The notes under the pieces are model-generated. The model was not told where the DNA came from. It searched no databases and saw only the letters and a list, made by a program, of their open reading frames with translations. This document shows, one piece after another, positions 23,636-32,453 of a stretch of DNA of 64,000 bases; position 1 is the first letter of the stretch; every line of letters starts with the position of its first letter. A program made the translations under genes and the position numbers. This DNA comes from DATFTE01 sp963802575 (GTDB lineage: Bacteria > Acidobacteriota > Terriglobia > Terriglobales > Acidobacteriaceae), in the NCBI GenBank assembly GCA_963802575.1, contig CAWDJF010000002.1, positions 186,001-250,000 on the forward strand, given 5' to 3'.

Positions 23636-25778
23636 TTACTTTTTTGTCCATTGATCCACCCAGTCGTTGACCGTCTTGTACCAGAGTTGCGAGTTCTGCG
23701 GCTTCAGGACCCAGTGGCCTTCGTCGGGGAAATAGAGCATCTTTGACGGGACTCCCTCACGTTGCAGCGTGGTGAAAAGTTGGAAACCTTCGCTGACGTC
23801 GAGGCGGTAGTCGAGTTGTCCGTGGACCACCAGCGTCGGCGTCTTGAAGTTCGTGGCGTATGTGTTCGGAGACCACTTCTCGTAACTCGCGCGGTTCGTG
23901 TATGGCGTGCCCTTGAATTCCCATTCCTGGAACCACAGTTCTTCGGTGGTGCCCCAGGTGGAGACCGCGTTGAACTGGCCGTCATGCGAGACGATGCATT
24001 TGAAGCGGTCGGTGTGGCCGAGGATCCAGTTGGCCATGTATCCGCCGTAGCTTGCGCCCAGCGCGCACTCGCGGTCTTTGTCGATGAACGGGTAAGTCTT
24101 CTCGGCGTAGTCGAGACCCTTCATCAGGTCTTCGAACGGAGCGCCGCCCCAATCGCCGTTGATGGCGTCGATGAATTTCTGACCGTATCCGGTTGAGCCG
24201 TGGAAGTTGATCATGACGACGACGTATCCGTTAGCCGCGAAGAGTTCGGGATTCCAGCGGTAGCTCCAGTCGTCTCCCCAGGCACCTTGCGGGCCGCCGT
24301 GAACGAGGAACTTCACGGGATATTTCTTGCTGGCGTCGAAGTTGGGAGGCTTGACGAGGAAGCCTTGGACTTTGTCGCCATGGGCGCCTTCGAACCAGAA
24401 GGTTTCGAGGGGGGACATGGAGACTTGGGAGAGGACGGAGTCGTTGAGGTGGGTGAGCTGTTTAGGTTCAATGCATTGTCGATCCGAATCTTAGACGACG
24501 CATTGGCTGACAAGAATTTTGTCCGGGCCGTTCTTTGCAATGTAGATTTCGTTGGGCGCCGCTAGCGACATCCGGGTGAAGATTAGAGTCCTTGCCATTT
24601 GGTGAATGCAAGATCGTCGATAGAATCCACCAATCACCGTGTACGGGTTCTGTATCGTGCCATCGACTCGGCCGAACTCTCAAGACGGGCACAGCGCCCA
24701 TACTGCTCGGCAGCTAAAATAAAATGTCTGTCGAGTCTGGCGCCCACGCGAATGTTCCGACCCAGTTGTCAAACCCTGCTGTCAGATTCTTCTTCTCTCC
24801 CGTCTTCCGGTCGTACAGCATCAACCGAAACCGATCGCTCTCGTACCCCGGACGCTGCTGGGCGCGGTAGGCGATGTACTTGCCATCGGGAGAATAGAGC
24901 GGCGTTGAGTCGCTGGCGGGATTGTCGGCGGTGATGTTCTTGGCTCGGCGGCTGCGGCGGGGCGCCGGTCTCGAAGTTGACGGGGACGATCCACAGATCG
25001 TTGTTGGTCGAGGTGGCTTCGACTTTGTCGTGGTTCGAGGTGTAGCAGAGTTCCTTGCCGTCGGGCGAGAAGGCGTAGTCGTCCTGTCCGCCGAGCGAGA
25101 AGACAGGAGCGTCGTAGTCGCCCGGGGTGAGGTCGCGAGGCATGCCGTCCGTCGGTCGCCGACGACGAAGATGTGGCTGCGCTTGCCGTCTTTGTAGGCG
25201 TTCCAGTGACGGTAGAGCAGGTGCTCGAAGATCAGCGCCTTGACCTTGGATTTCTCGCGCTCCTCGAGAGTCTTGGCGTTGCAAGCGGCTTCGGCGTCGG
25301 GCGCGCCATCGCACTCAGGATAGACATCCGAAGTGAACAGAATGTTTTTGCCATCGGGAGACCATAGCTCTCCTCCGGCCTCGGTGGCGATCGACGTGAG
25401 CTTGTGCACGCCTGTCACGGTTCCTGACGCGCTGTCGAAGTCGGCGATCCAGACCTGCGATCCGCCTTCTTTGTTGGACATGAAGGCGAAGCGCTTGCCG
25501 TCGGGCGCCCAGCGCGGACGGTCGGCATCTGCTGGGCGAAAATGATTTCTCGAGCTCCGCCGCCCGCGGTGGGAACGATCCAGATGTGCGGGGTTTTGGT
25601 GTTGGCCTCGAGGCTGACATCGACCACGCTGAAGAGCACCCACTTGCCATCGGGTGACGGAACGGGTTCGCCGACGCGTTTGAGCGGCCATCATGTCTTC
25701 AAAGGTGAATGGATGTTTCTGCGCGAACAGCGGAAGAACGCAAAGAAGCGTAAAGAAAAGGACGCACAGGCGGCGCAT
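23636..25778 (-). pseudogene. S9 family (dipeptidyl/prolyl oligopeptidase) peptidase, multiply frameshifted
   Basis: The reading starts at 25778 with a signal peptide (MRRLCVLFFTLLCVLPLFA) and FTFEDMMA. The beta-propeller repeats (WAPDGKRFAFMSNKEGG, WSPDGKNILFTSD, FSPDGKELCYTSN, YSPDGKYIAYRAQ) are spread over several frames. The catalytic domain is open in one frame (23636-24418) and complete: GASYGGYMAN with the serine, the HGQLDYRLD aspartate and DEGHW histidine. At least five frame changes lie between 24420 and 25700. The intact enzyme would be a periplasmic serine exopeptidase. Either the gene is decaying or the assembly has base errors here; conservation of the residues favours recent or artificial damage. 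Confidence 0.8.
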
Positions 25779-26152
25779 GTTCGTGTCTCCGGAGAACGGG
25801 AAAGTGTACTGCAAGTTGGGGGCGGGTGCATGTGATGGCGAGCACTCAGCATTCAGCACTCAGCATTCAGCCCGTTGAGGTTCCCCGCACTGCACGCCAG
25901 ATCCTTCCCCGCTGGCGCGGGTCAGGATGACGTCATATTTGTGAGAGCTGCGCATATGTAGGAAGTGAATAAGGGCTGAGTGCTGAATGCTGACTGTTTT
26001 TTTTCGGCAACTTTCTTGCCCTCTTCCACGTCTAACGAAGTAGGCAGAACTGCAGCTCCCTTGCACTCCGGCCCCCTGAGCGGAGAGGGTACGGTGGCAA
26101 GGGAGCGGCGGTATTCAGCGCACACCAGCCCTCTTCCGCTACACTAGTGCTT
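25779..26152. other. Non-coding gap filled by nested repeats
   Basis: This 374-base gap between two divergent broken genes has no convincing coding sequence. It contains a heptamer pair, half a palindromic repeat and upstream sequence of the LolA-like gene; see the repeat entries. Confidence 0.6.
25841..25994. repeat. Heptamer inverted pair (CAGCAYT) enclosing half a palindromic repeat
   Basis: The left arm (25841-25872) has AGCACTC, AGCATTC, AGCACTC and AGCATTC. The right arm (25974-25994) reads GGCTGAGTGCTGAATGCTGA, its complement. Between them, 25880-25934 is the 3' half of the 96-base repeat (CACGCCAGATCCTTC...GGATGACGTC). Confidence 0.75.
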
Positions 26153-26975
26153 ATGAAATTCCTCGCACGCCTCGCCTTCGTGCTGCTGTTGGCTTTACCT
26201 GTTATTCGCGCAGGAAGGCGATCTGGATAAAGCGCAGCCGAAGGGCATTACTCCGGAAGAAATCATCACGCGATTCTCGAACAAAGAGAAAGAATTCAAA
26301 GAGGCGCGCGACCACTACACCTACCGGCAATCGGTAACGGTGAAGACCCCGCAGGATAACGGCACCTACCAGGAAGTGTTCGACGTGGTCTTCGATGATT
26401 CAGGGCAAGCGGCTGGAGAACGTGGTTTTCGCTCCGCAGAATTCGCTGCAGATTCTGCAAATGTCGCCGGAGGATCTCGACGATATCCGCCATCGCCTGC
26501 CGTTTGTGCTCACCAGCGACGAGATTCCCGAGTACCAGATTCTCTACGTCGGACAGCAGAAGGAAGACGAGCTGCAACTGTTACGTCTTCGACATCGCGC
26601 CGAAAGAGATCGTGGGCAAGAAGCGGTATTTTCAGGGACGCATCTGGGTCGACAATCAGGATTTTCAGATCGTGAAGACCTATGGCAAGACCGTTCCCGA
26701 CATCACGGGAAAAAAGCACAAGGGCAACGAGAATCTGTTTCCGAAGTTCACGACCTGGCGGCAGCTGGTCGATAACAAATACTGGTTTCCCGCCTACACG
26801 AAAGCCGATGACGTGCTGCACTTCCAGGGTCCGAGCTGGGGATGTGCGCATCATCGAGATCGTGAAGTACGAAGACTACAAGCGGTTCGGATCGGATGTG
26901 AAGATCACCTACGACGGGCAGGAAGTGCAGAAGGACAAGGGCGATCAGAAGAAGCCGCAGGATCCGCCGAAGTAA
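26153..26975 (+). pseudogene. LolA-like/outer-membrane lipoprotein-sorting type protein, multiply frameshifted
   Basis: Starting at the ATG at 26153, a signal peptide (MKFLARLAFVLLLALPVIRA) is followed by a frame change into EGDLDKAQPKGITPEEII. Continuing through four or more frames gives one protein: DHYTYRQSVTVKT, RLENVVFAPQNSLQILQMSP, YVFDIAPKEIVGKKRYFQGR, IWVDNQDFQIVKTYGK and EIVKYEDYKRFGSDVKITYD. The pattern (fold of LolA/LolB-like beta half-barrel with FQGRIWVD) matches periplasmic proteins common in Acidobacteria. Each change is a one-base gain or loss, for example in GGG near 26403. It ends just before a heptamer array. Confidence 0.7.
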
Positions 26976-26977
26976 AG

Positions 26978-27147
26978 CAGTCAGCACTCAGCATTCAGCC
27001 AAAACAACAAACCTGACGTCATCCCGAGCGGAGCGAGGGATCTGGCGAGTAGTAACGGTGTCGCCGCCACCCGCGAGATCCTTCGCCCTTGTGGGCTCAG
27101 GATGACGTCAGAGGAGTAGGTTTTGTTTTGGCTGAGTGCTGAATGCT
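26978..27147. repeat. Heptamer inverted pair (CAGCAYT) enclosing a complete 95-base palindromic repeat
   Basis: The left arm (26978-27000: CAGTCAGCACTCAGCATTCAG) and right arm (27130-27147: GGCTGAGTGCTGAATGC) are complementary. The repeat at 27015-27109 lies between them with the same GACGTC ends as those near the GIY-YIG gene. The right arm abuts the HNH gene stop. Confidence 0.8.
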
Positions 27148-27746
27148 TAATAGAACAAATACTTCCGCCACTTGTCGTCCGACCTTCCCATCAGGCGCAT
27201 GATGTGGCGGCTGGTGTGGAGGTTGAAGGCGCGGGGTTCGCGCATCAGCTTCATGCTGGCTTCGAACGGCGTCTGGTTGCCCTTGCGGCGGTTGCAGGTG
27301 TGGCAGCAGGCGACGAGATTTTCCCAGGTGGAGTTGCCTCCGCGCGAGCGCGGGATCACGTGGTCGAGCGTCAGCTCTCCCGAGGGCAAAACTTCCGCAC
27401 AGTACTGGCAGGTGTTGCGGTCGCGCAGCAGGATGTTCTTGCGCGAGAGCGCGCGCGTCTGGTGCGGAATGCGGCGGTACTCGAGCAGGCGAATCACCGA
27501 GGGCAGGCGCACGGCGAGGCGGGCGGCGTGCAGGAAGTGTCCGTTTTCTTCTTCGGTCATGGCGACGCCCTTGAGGACGAGCACGATGGCGCGGCGCGCG
27601 GCGCAGACATTGATCGGCTCGTAGGAGGCGTTGAGCACGAGGACGGGCGCATGCAGGGCGTGGCCGTCGTCATCCTGATGAGTACCGATCATCATCGGCG
27701 GCGGCAAATGCGTTCTGCTCATCGAGTTGTTCCACTTGCCCGACAT
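27147..27746 (-). CDS. HNH endonuclease
   Basis: The 199-residue protein ends in an HNH domain: CQYCAEVLPSGELTLDHVIPRSRGG, then NLVACCHTCNRRKGNQTP. Two CxxC pairs bind a structural zinc and the DH pair with the following Asn and His form the metal site that cuts DNA. The N-terminal half (VLVLNASYEPINVCAARRAIVLVLKG) is typical of a widespread stand-alone HNH group of unknown biological role. It follows comF by 22 bases on the same strand, so the two are likely co-transcribed. An alternative start is the ATG at 27722. Confidence 0.88.
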   Translation of the reverse strand: MSGKWNNSMSRTHLPPPMMIGTHQDDDGHALHAPVLVLNASYEPINVCAARRAIVLVLKGVAMTEEENGHFLHAARLAVRLPSVIRLLEYRRIPHQTRALSRKNILLRDRNTCQYCAEVLPSGELTLDHVIPRSRGGNSTWENLVACCHTCNRRKGNQTPFEASMKLMREPRAFNLHTSRHIMRLMGRSDDKWRKYLFY

Positions 27747-27768
27747 AAATTTTCCGGATCTTCTTTCG

Positions 27769-28614
27769 TCAGCCGTGCGCTGCCATGGTGAGCCTGGCGT
27801 CGTCCTCCTCTACCGGCTCAGCAAACGCCGCGTTCAATTTCAAGGTTCGCGCTACTGTCGCCACCCACACTTTTGAGGCGCCGGCGCGGCGTAGAACTCG
27901 CGCGCACTCGGACGCCGTGGTCCCAGTAGTGTAGACGTCATCGACCAATAAAACTTCGCGTCCGGCGATGGCCTGCGGGTCGGTCACCGCGAAGGCTCCG
28001 CGCAAATTCTCGCGCCGCTGGTGGCTGGTGAGGCCTATCTGCGACTTGGTCTCGCGGCGGCGCTCCAGCAGTTTTGGCAGCACGGCGTAGTGTTCACTGC
28101 GGCGGACCTTCAGAGCAGCGCGCACAATCAGTTCGGACTGGTTGAATCCGCGCTGCCGCAGTTTTCTCGCGTGCAGGGGAACGGGAACCACAACAATCGA
28201 ATCTGCCGTGAAAGCAATCTCAAGCCCGGCGATCACTTCGGCGAGCATGCGTCCCAAAACGTTCGCGGCGGGTCGCACCTGCTCGAACTTCAGCAGGTGA
28301 ATCAACTCGCGCAATCCGCCGTCATAGCTTCCGTAAGCGGCAGCTCTTTCGAAAGGAGGATCGAGGCGGCGGCACAATCCGCAAAGAGGTTCATCCTCTT
28401 CCCCGGTAAAGGCGTGAGCACTCACGAGGCGCTCGCCGCAGATCGAACAGACTCCGCCGGCGATAGGCCGGATCGACGACAGGCACTCATCGCATACCGG
28501 AAGCCGGGAGATGTTAATCAGGGGCGCGCCGCAGATACGGCAATCGGAGGGAAACAAGGTCGCGAACAGGCTTTCAGCAATGCAGCTTGCCGAGGAGACC
28601 AGCGAAGCCACCAA
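27769..28614 (-). CDS. ComF family phosphoribosyltransferase-like protein
   Basis: The protein has N-terminal zinc-finger cysteines (CRICG, CDEC, CSICG, CGLC) and a C-terminal phosphoribosyltransferase fold with VLLVDDVYTTGTTASECA, the PRPP-binding loop, and RGFNQSE. ComF proteins take part in natural transformation in competent bacteria; in others the role is unclear. The open frame extends to 28878, but it overlaps the gene upstream. A promoter (28737-28766) lies inside that extension, so a TTG at 28614 or GTG at 28611 is the likely start, giving about 281 residues. An HNH nuclease gene follows. Confidence 0.85.
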   Translation of the reverse strand: MVASLVSSASCIAESLFATLFPSDCRICGAPLINISRLPVCDECLSSIRPIAGGVCSICGERLVSAHAFTGEEDEPLCGLCRRLDPPFERAAAYGSYDGGLRELIHLLKFEQVRPAANVLGRMLAEVIAGLEIAFTADSIVVVPVPLHARKLRQRGFNQSELIVRAALKVRRSEHYAVLPKLLERRRETKSQIGLTSHQRRENLRGAFAVTDPQAIAGREVLLVDDVYTTGTTASECARVLRRAGASKVWVATVARTLKLNAAFAEPVEEDDARLTMAAHG

Positions 28615-28736
28615 TACGTTTTGCTTCGTTACCGCTTTGGATCCATTGGCCCGAGTTGGATACTCGCTACTGCTGAAGACGAGCCTCCCTCGTCCGGCCG
28701 GTGCTACGGGGGCTCCAACCCGGACGAATCCCTTTA

Positions 28737-28766
28737 AGTATAGCGGGGCAATGGACCGGCGTGCAA
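28737..28766 (-). promoter_or_regulatory. Candidate comF promoter
   Basis: On the reverse strand TTGCAC (28766-28761) and TATACT (28742-28737) are 18 bases apart. An AGGGAGG follows downstream of the predicted start of transcription. It lies within the end of the small zinc-ribbon gene's 3' flank. Confidence 0.5.
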
Positions 28767-28780
28767 TCGCCAGAGATGGT

Positions 28781-28993
28781 TCAAGCGGCGACGCGCTGGA
28801 CCGGCGGCGGATGCAATTCAGGGCGCTCGCGTACTTCCACAAAGTTGGGACGGTAATAGCGCCGGAAGCAGTCGCCACATCGTACGGCCCGAAGACCCAC
28901 GAGCGGCAGAACGCGCCTCTCTAAGAAGTTACGAGGGCGGGAACGATAGCCTTCAACGCTCCCGCAGTCTTCACATTGGAACGTTTTGGACAT
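28781..28993 (-). CDS. Small zinc-ribbon protein
   Basis: About 70 residues with two zinc-binding pairs, CEDCGS near the start and CGDC near residue 40, separated by a basic stretch (GYRSRPRNFLERRVLPL). It resembles short acidobacterial zinc-ribbon proteins of unknown function. Start at the second Met (28993) or the first (28996) cannot be separated. It precedes comF on the same strand. Coding is supported by the cysteine pattern only. Confidence 0.6.
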   Translation of the reverse strand: MSKTFQCEDCGSVEGYRSRPRNFLERRVLPLVGLRAVRCGDCFRRYYRPNFVEVRERPELHPPPVQRVAA

Positions 28994-29225
28994 CATGGCT
29001 GGTTAACCTCAGATGCTCGGGCCAGAGGGCAGGTTGCACTTAACGTATGGTAGCAAACACCGGTCAGACGGAAAAGTCGCGTTCCCTAATTTAACACGGG
29101 ATTAATATAAGCTGGACGCTAAAGTTCGCAAGGGGCCCCCTTGTAAAGCAGGCGGGGCGCGTGGTAACGTGCGCGGTCTCAGCTAAGATGGAGCCGCACA
29201 ATCAGTTGCGAGGATCCTTAAACTT

Positions 29226-31295
29226 ATGAGCACTCCAACCATAGTCAAAGAAACCGAGCCGAAGAAGCATAAGCCGTACGTCCCGGAAAACATGGAAATG
29301 AAGGAGTTTACCTTCCGGGCCGTGCTGATCGGCCTGTTCCTGACCGCGCTGCTCGGGTCCGCAAACGCCTACCTGGGCCTGAAGGCGGGCATGACCATCG
29401 CCGCCACGTATCCGGCGGCCGTAATCGGCATGGCGCTGCTGCGGCTGATGAAGGGATCGCTGCTGGAAGAGAACATCGCCCGAACCGTGGGATCGATCGG
29501 CGAGTCGGTGGCGGCGGGAGCGATCTTCACGATTCCGGCCTTCGTGATGGCGGATCTATGGCCGGCCCTGACGCCGAGTTTCAGATCGCCCGAGTATTGG
29601 AAGTCCGTAGCGCTGATGATGATCGGCGGCACGCTGGGCATTCTTTTTGTAACCCTTCTGCGGCGCGTGATGGTAGAGGATCCCGATCTTCCGTACCCCG
29701 AGTCGGTGGCGGCGTCGGAGATTCATAAGGCCGGACAGCAGGGATCGACGGCGGCGAAGATTCTTTTCGCCAACATGGGATTCGGCGGATTCATGTATCT
29801 GCTGGGCGCGGTGAATGTGTTCAATCCGAACAACACATTCCCAGTCGTGATCGGCAATCTGGGCAAGAAACTTTTATTGCGGACAAGCACCAATCCCAAT
29901 GTGGCAACAACGATGACAGGGGGCACGACGCTGTTTACGGCGCCGGATGTCAGTCCTGCGTATCTGGGTGTGGGCTACATTATTGGTCCCCGATTGGCAG
30001 CTCTGAACTTTGCCGGCGGCGTGCTGGCGTGGGGATTGCTGGTTCCGCTGCTAACGTTCACGATTGGACCTTATATCCAGGCAGGGCAACCGGCGGGACA
30101 AGAGATTTCATGGACCTTGCTGGCGAGTGCGATCTATTTCTCGATCGTGCGGCCGATTGCCGTTGGTGGCATGTTAGTGGGCGCATCGTACACGCTCTTC
30201 AAAATGCGCAAGCAGTTGGCGTTAGGAATGGGGCGGGCGGTTTCCGATCTGAAGAAGTCGGCGGCGGCGCATGCGGCGACCAATCGCACAGAGCGCGATC
30301 TTCCAGCTAAGGCAGTATTCGTCGGTGTGGGAGTTGTATTCGTTGCGATGATCGTGCTCTATCACTACTTCATTAGCGGCGCAGGAACCTTGACTGGCTC
30401 GCAGGTGCTCGCGGGTTCGCTGGTGGCTGCAGGCGTAATGATCATCATCGGATTTTTCTTCGCGGCGGTTTCGGGGAACCTGGTGGGGATGATCGGATCG
30501 TCAAACAATCCCGTGTCTGGCCTGACGCTTTGCACTCTGGTGATTGCTGCGCTGCTAATGGTGGCGATGGGAGTTTCCGGAACCGGCGGCGTCGCGGCGG
30601 TGTTGGGAGTGGCTGCAGTGGTCTGCGTTTCGTCAGCCGTGGCCGGCGAGATGTTGCAGGATTTGAAAGTGGGACACATTCTGGGCGGCACTCCGGCGAA
30701 GATGCAGGTTGGCGATCTGTTCGGCGTCGTGGTGGCGTCGCTGGTGTTGTTCTTTCCCATCGCGATTCTGGCGAAGGCGTATCACTTCGGCAGCGCGGCG
30801 CTTCCCGCTCCGCAAGCGGGTTTGATGGCGATGCTTTCGAAAGGCATTGTCGGCGGAGACATGGCTTGGCCGCTGGTGATTGTGGGCATCCTGCTCGGTC
30901 TGGGGATGATCATGATCGAGGTGAAGAGCGTGATGCTGTTCGCCGTCGGCATGTATTTGCCGCTGGGAACGACCTTCTCGATTTTCGTGGGCGGCATTAT
31001 TCGCTGGATTACCGACAAGCTGCGTGATCGCCGCGGATACAACGATGCGCAGAAGGCTCGGGTGGAAAATGCGGGCGTGTTGACGGCTTCGGGAATGATT
31101 GCCGGAGAAGCGCTGTGCGGACTGGTGATCGCGGGACTGGTGGGATCGGACCACGATGTAACGCTGTTCAAGTGGACTCCGCCATTCCTATTGGCGCTGG
31201 GCGCGCTGGCGATTCTGGCGCTGGTCATGATCCGTGTCCCGCTGGCGAATGCGGGGCGGCCGGAAGATCCGGCGCCGCCGACGGCGATCATGTAA
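29226..31295 (+). CDS. OPT family oligopeptide transporter
   Basis: A 689-residue inner membrane protein with about 15 hydrophobic segments. The N-terminal block MKEFTFRAVLIGLFLTALLG with SANAYLGLKAGMTIAATYPAAVIGM, and SIGESVAAGAIFTIPAF, are the OPT family signature; the NNPVSGLTLCTLV motif lies mid-protein and YLPLGTTFSIFVGG near the C terminus. OPT proteins carry oligopeptides or metal chelates with protons; the substrate here is unknown. GAGGATCC before the ATG is the likely ribosome site. The 230 bases upstream contain no gene and only weak promoter-like words. Confidence 0.95.
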   Translation: MSTPTIVKETEPKKHKPYVPENMEMKEFTFRAVLIGLFLTALLGSANAYLGLKAGMTIAATYPAAVIGMALLRLMKGSLLEENIARTVGSIGESVAAGAIFTIPAFVMADLWPALTPSFRSPEYWKSVALMMIGGTLGILFVTLLRRVMVEDPDLPYPESVAASEIHKAGQQGSTAAKILFANMGFGGFMYLLGAVNVFNPNNTFPVVIGNLGKKLLLRTSTNPNVATTMTGGTTLFTAPDVSPAYLGVGYIIGPRLAALNFAGGVLAWGLLVPLLTFTIGPYIQAGQPAGQEISWTLLASAIYFSIVRPIAVGGMLVGASYTLFKMRKQLALGMGRAVSDLKKSAAAHAATNRTERDLPAKAVFVGVGVVFVAMIVLYHYFISGAGTLTGSQVLAGSLVAAGVMIIIGFFFAAVSGNLVGMIGSSNNPVSGLTLCTLVIAALLMVAMGVSGTGGVAAVLGVAAVVCVSSAVAGEMLQDLKVGHILGGTPAKMQVGDLFGVVVASLVLFFPIAILAKAYHFGSAALPAPQAGLMAMLSKGIVGGDMAWPLVIVGILLGLGMIMIEVKSVMLFAVGMYLPLGTTFSIFVGGIIRWITDKLRDRRGYNDAQKARVENAGVLTASGMIAGEALCGLVIAGLVGSDHDVTLFKWTPPFLLALGALAILALVMIRVPLANAGRPEDPAPPTAIM

Positions 31296-31360
31296 TTCGA
31301 TTTGCAGAAGCGGGAAGTTAGAATGCAGAAGTGCTGGTTGTGGCTTCTGCATTTTCTTTT

Positions 31361-32059
31361 ATGGCGATTGCGGAAAATCTGGCTATCGTGCGCGAGCGGA
31401 TTCAGTCGGCGGCGCGTCGCTGCGGGAGGAACGCGGGCGACGTTACGCTGATGGCGGTATCGAAGACGCATCCTCCAGAGTTAATCCGTGAAACCTATGA
31501 GGCGGGGGTTCGTCTGTTCGGCGAGAACCGGGTGCAGGAGTTTGCGGGAAAGGCCGCGAGTTTGAGCGGTCTGCGAGATGCGCAGTGGCACATGATTGGG
31601 CATTTGCAGACGAACAAAGCCGCGAAGGCTGTTGAACTGTTTACCGCAGTGGACTCAGTCGATTCGATCAAGCTGGCGCAGAGACTGGATGCAGCGGCTC
31701 AGAGTCTGAGTGAGAAAATGCCGGTGTTGATTGAGATCAATGTGGGTGGCGAGGCGGCAAAGAGCGGCGTTGCGCCCGGGTCGAAGGAACTCGAGGATTT
31801 GCTAGCCGCGGCTGGCGGGTTTGGGTCTCTTGAGTTTCGCGGGTTGATGACGGTGCCTCCGTACTTCGATGATCCAGAGGCGGCGCGTCCTCATTTTCGC
31901 AGGCTGCGCGAATTGCGCGATCAGATTGCGGCGCGGCACTTGCATGGGGTTGGCATGGATGTGCTCTCCATGGGCATGTCGCATGACTTCGAGGTAGCGA
32001 TTGAGGAAGGGTCGACTTGCGTGCGGGTGGGAACGGCGATTTTTGGGGAGAGAACATAA
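31361..32059 (+). CDS. YggS/PLPBP family pyridoxal phosphate-binding protein
   Basis: The family protein binds PLP and controls vitamin B6 and amino acid balance; it has no known enzyme activity. Key parts are LMAVSKTHP (PLP lysine in SKT, near residue 38), FGENRVQEF, WHMIGHLQTNKA, LIEINVGGEAAKSG, GLMTVPP and LSMGMSHDFEVAIEEGST with VRVGTAIFG at the end. The frame is open for ten more codons upstream, but the ATG at 31361 matches the family. A heptamer inverted pair begins at the stop codon and separates it from the DUF167 gene. Confidence 0.94.
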   Translation: MAIAENLAIVRERIQSAARRCGRNAGDVTLMAVSKTHPPELIRETYEAGVRLFGENRVQEFAGKAASLSGLRDAQWHMIGHLQTNKAAKAVELFTAVDSVDSIKLAQRLDAAAQSLSEKMPVLIEINVGGEAAKSGVAPGSKELEDLLAAAGGFGSLEFRGLMTVPPYFDDPEAARPHFRRLRELRDQIAARHLHGVGMDVLSMGMSHDFEVAIEEGSTCVRVGTAIFGERT

Positions 32060-32145
32060 GCACTCAGCACTCAGCATTCAGCCATTCTGGACCAAGAATG
32101 ACGCTTTCCCGGCTGAATGCTGAGTGCTGAATGCTGAGTGCTTGA
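32058..32145. repeat. Inverted heptamer pair, word CAGCAYT
   Basis: The left arm (32058-32083) starts at the last base pair of the yggS stop codon and has CAGCACT x2 then CAGCATT. The right arm (32111-32145) reads GGCTGAATGCTGAGTGCTGA and onward, its complement with one extra pair of units. The 27-base loop contains CCATTCTGG. The DUF167 start codon is in the right arm. Confidence 0.85.
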
Positions 32146-32437
32146 GCCTGTGATTCCTATCAGAGACAGCCCGGAGGGCGTGACCTTCGCGGTGAAGATT
32201 CATCCGCGTGCGAAGAAAGACGCAATCACTGGCGAGGTCGCTGATGCCATCAAGTTGTCGCTCACTGCGCCTCCTGTTGAGGGGCGGGCGAATGAGGCTT
32301 GCATCGAGTTTCTCGCAAATCTTTTGAAGGTATCGCGCTCGTCGATTACTATTGCGTCCGGTCACACGAGCCGCAACAAAGTGATTCGCGTGACCGGATT
32401 GTCGGCTGCGGATGTGCAGCGACGTTTGGGAGTCTAG
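32138..32437 (+). CDS. DUF167 (YggU) family protein
   Basis: A 99-residue (or 95-residue) protein with the YggU fold: FAVKIHPRAKKDAITGE, LTAPPVEGRANEACIEFLA and the SGHTSRNKVIRV strand. Function is unknown; it often sits near yggS, as here. The GTG at 32138 lies inside the heptamer repeat. A GTG at 32150 is outside it and is the more family-like start. The MFS gene overlaps or abuts the 3' end. Confidence 0.85.
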   Translation: MLEPVIPIRDSPEGVTFAVKIHPRAKKDAITGEVADAIKLSLTAPPVEGRANEACIEFLANLLKVSRSSITIASGHTSRNKVIRVTGLSAADVQRRLGV

Positions 32438-32453
32438 CGAACAGGAGCCGCGA

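Noticed and set aside
25779..26152. Small frames between the two broken genes
   Set aside because: They are translations of heptamer and palindromic repeats.
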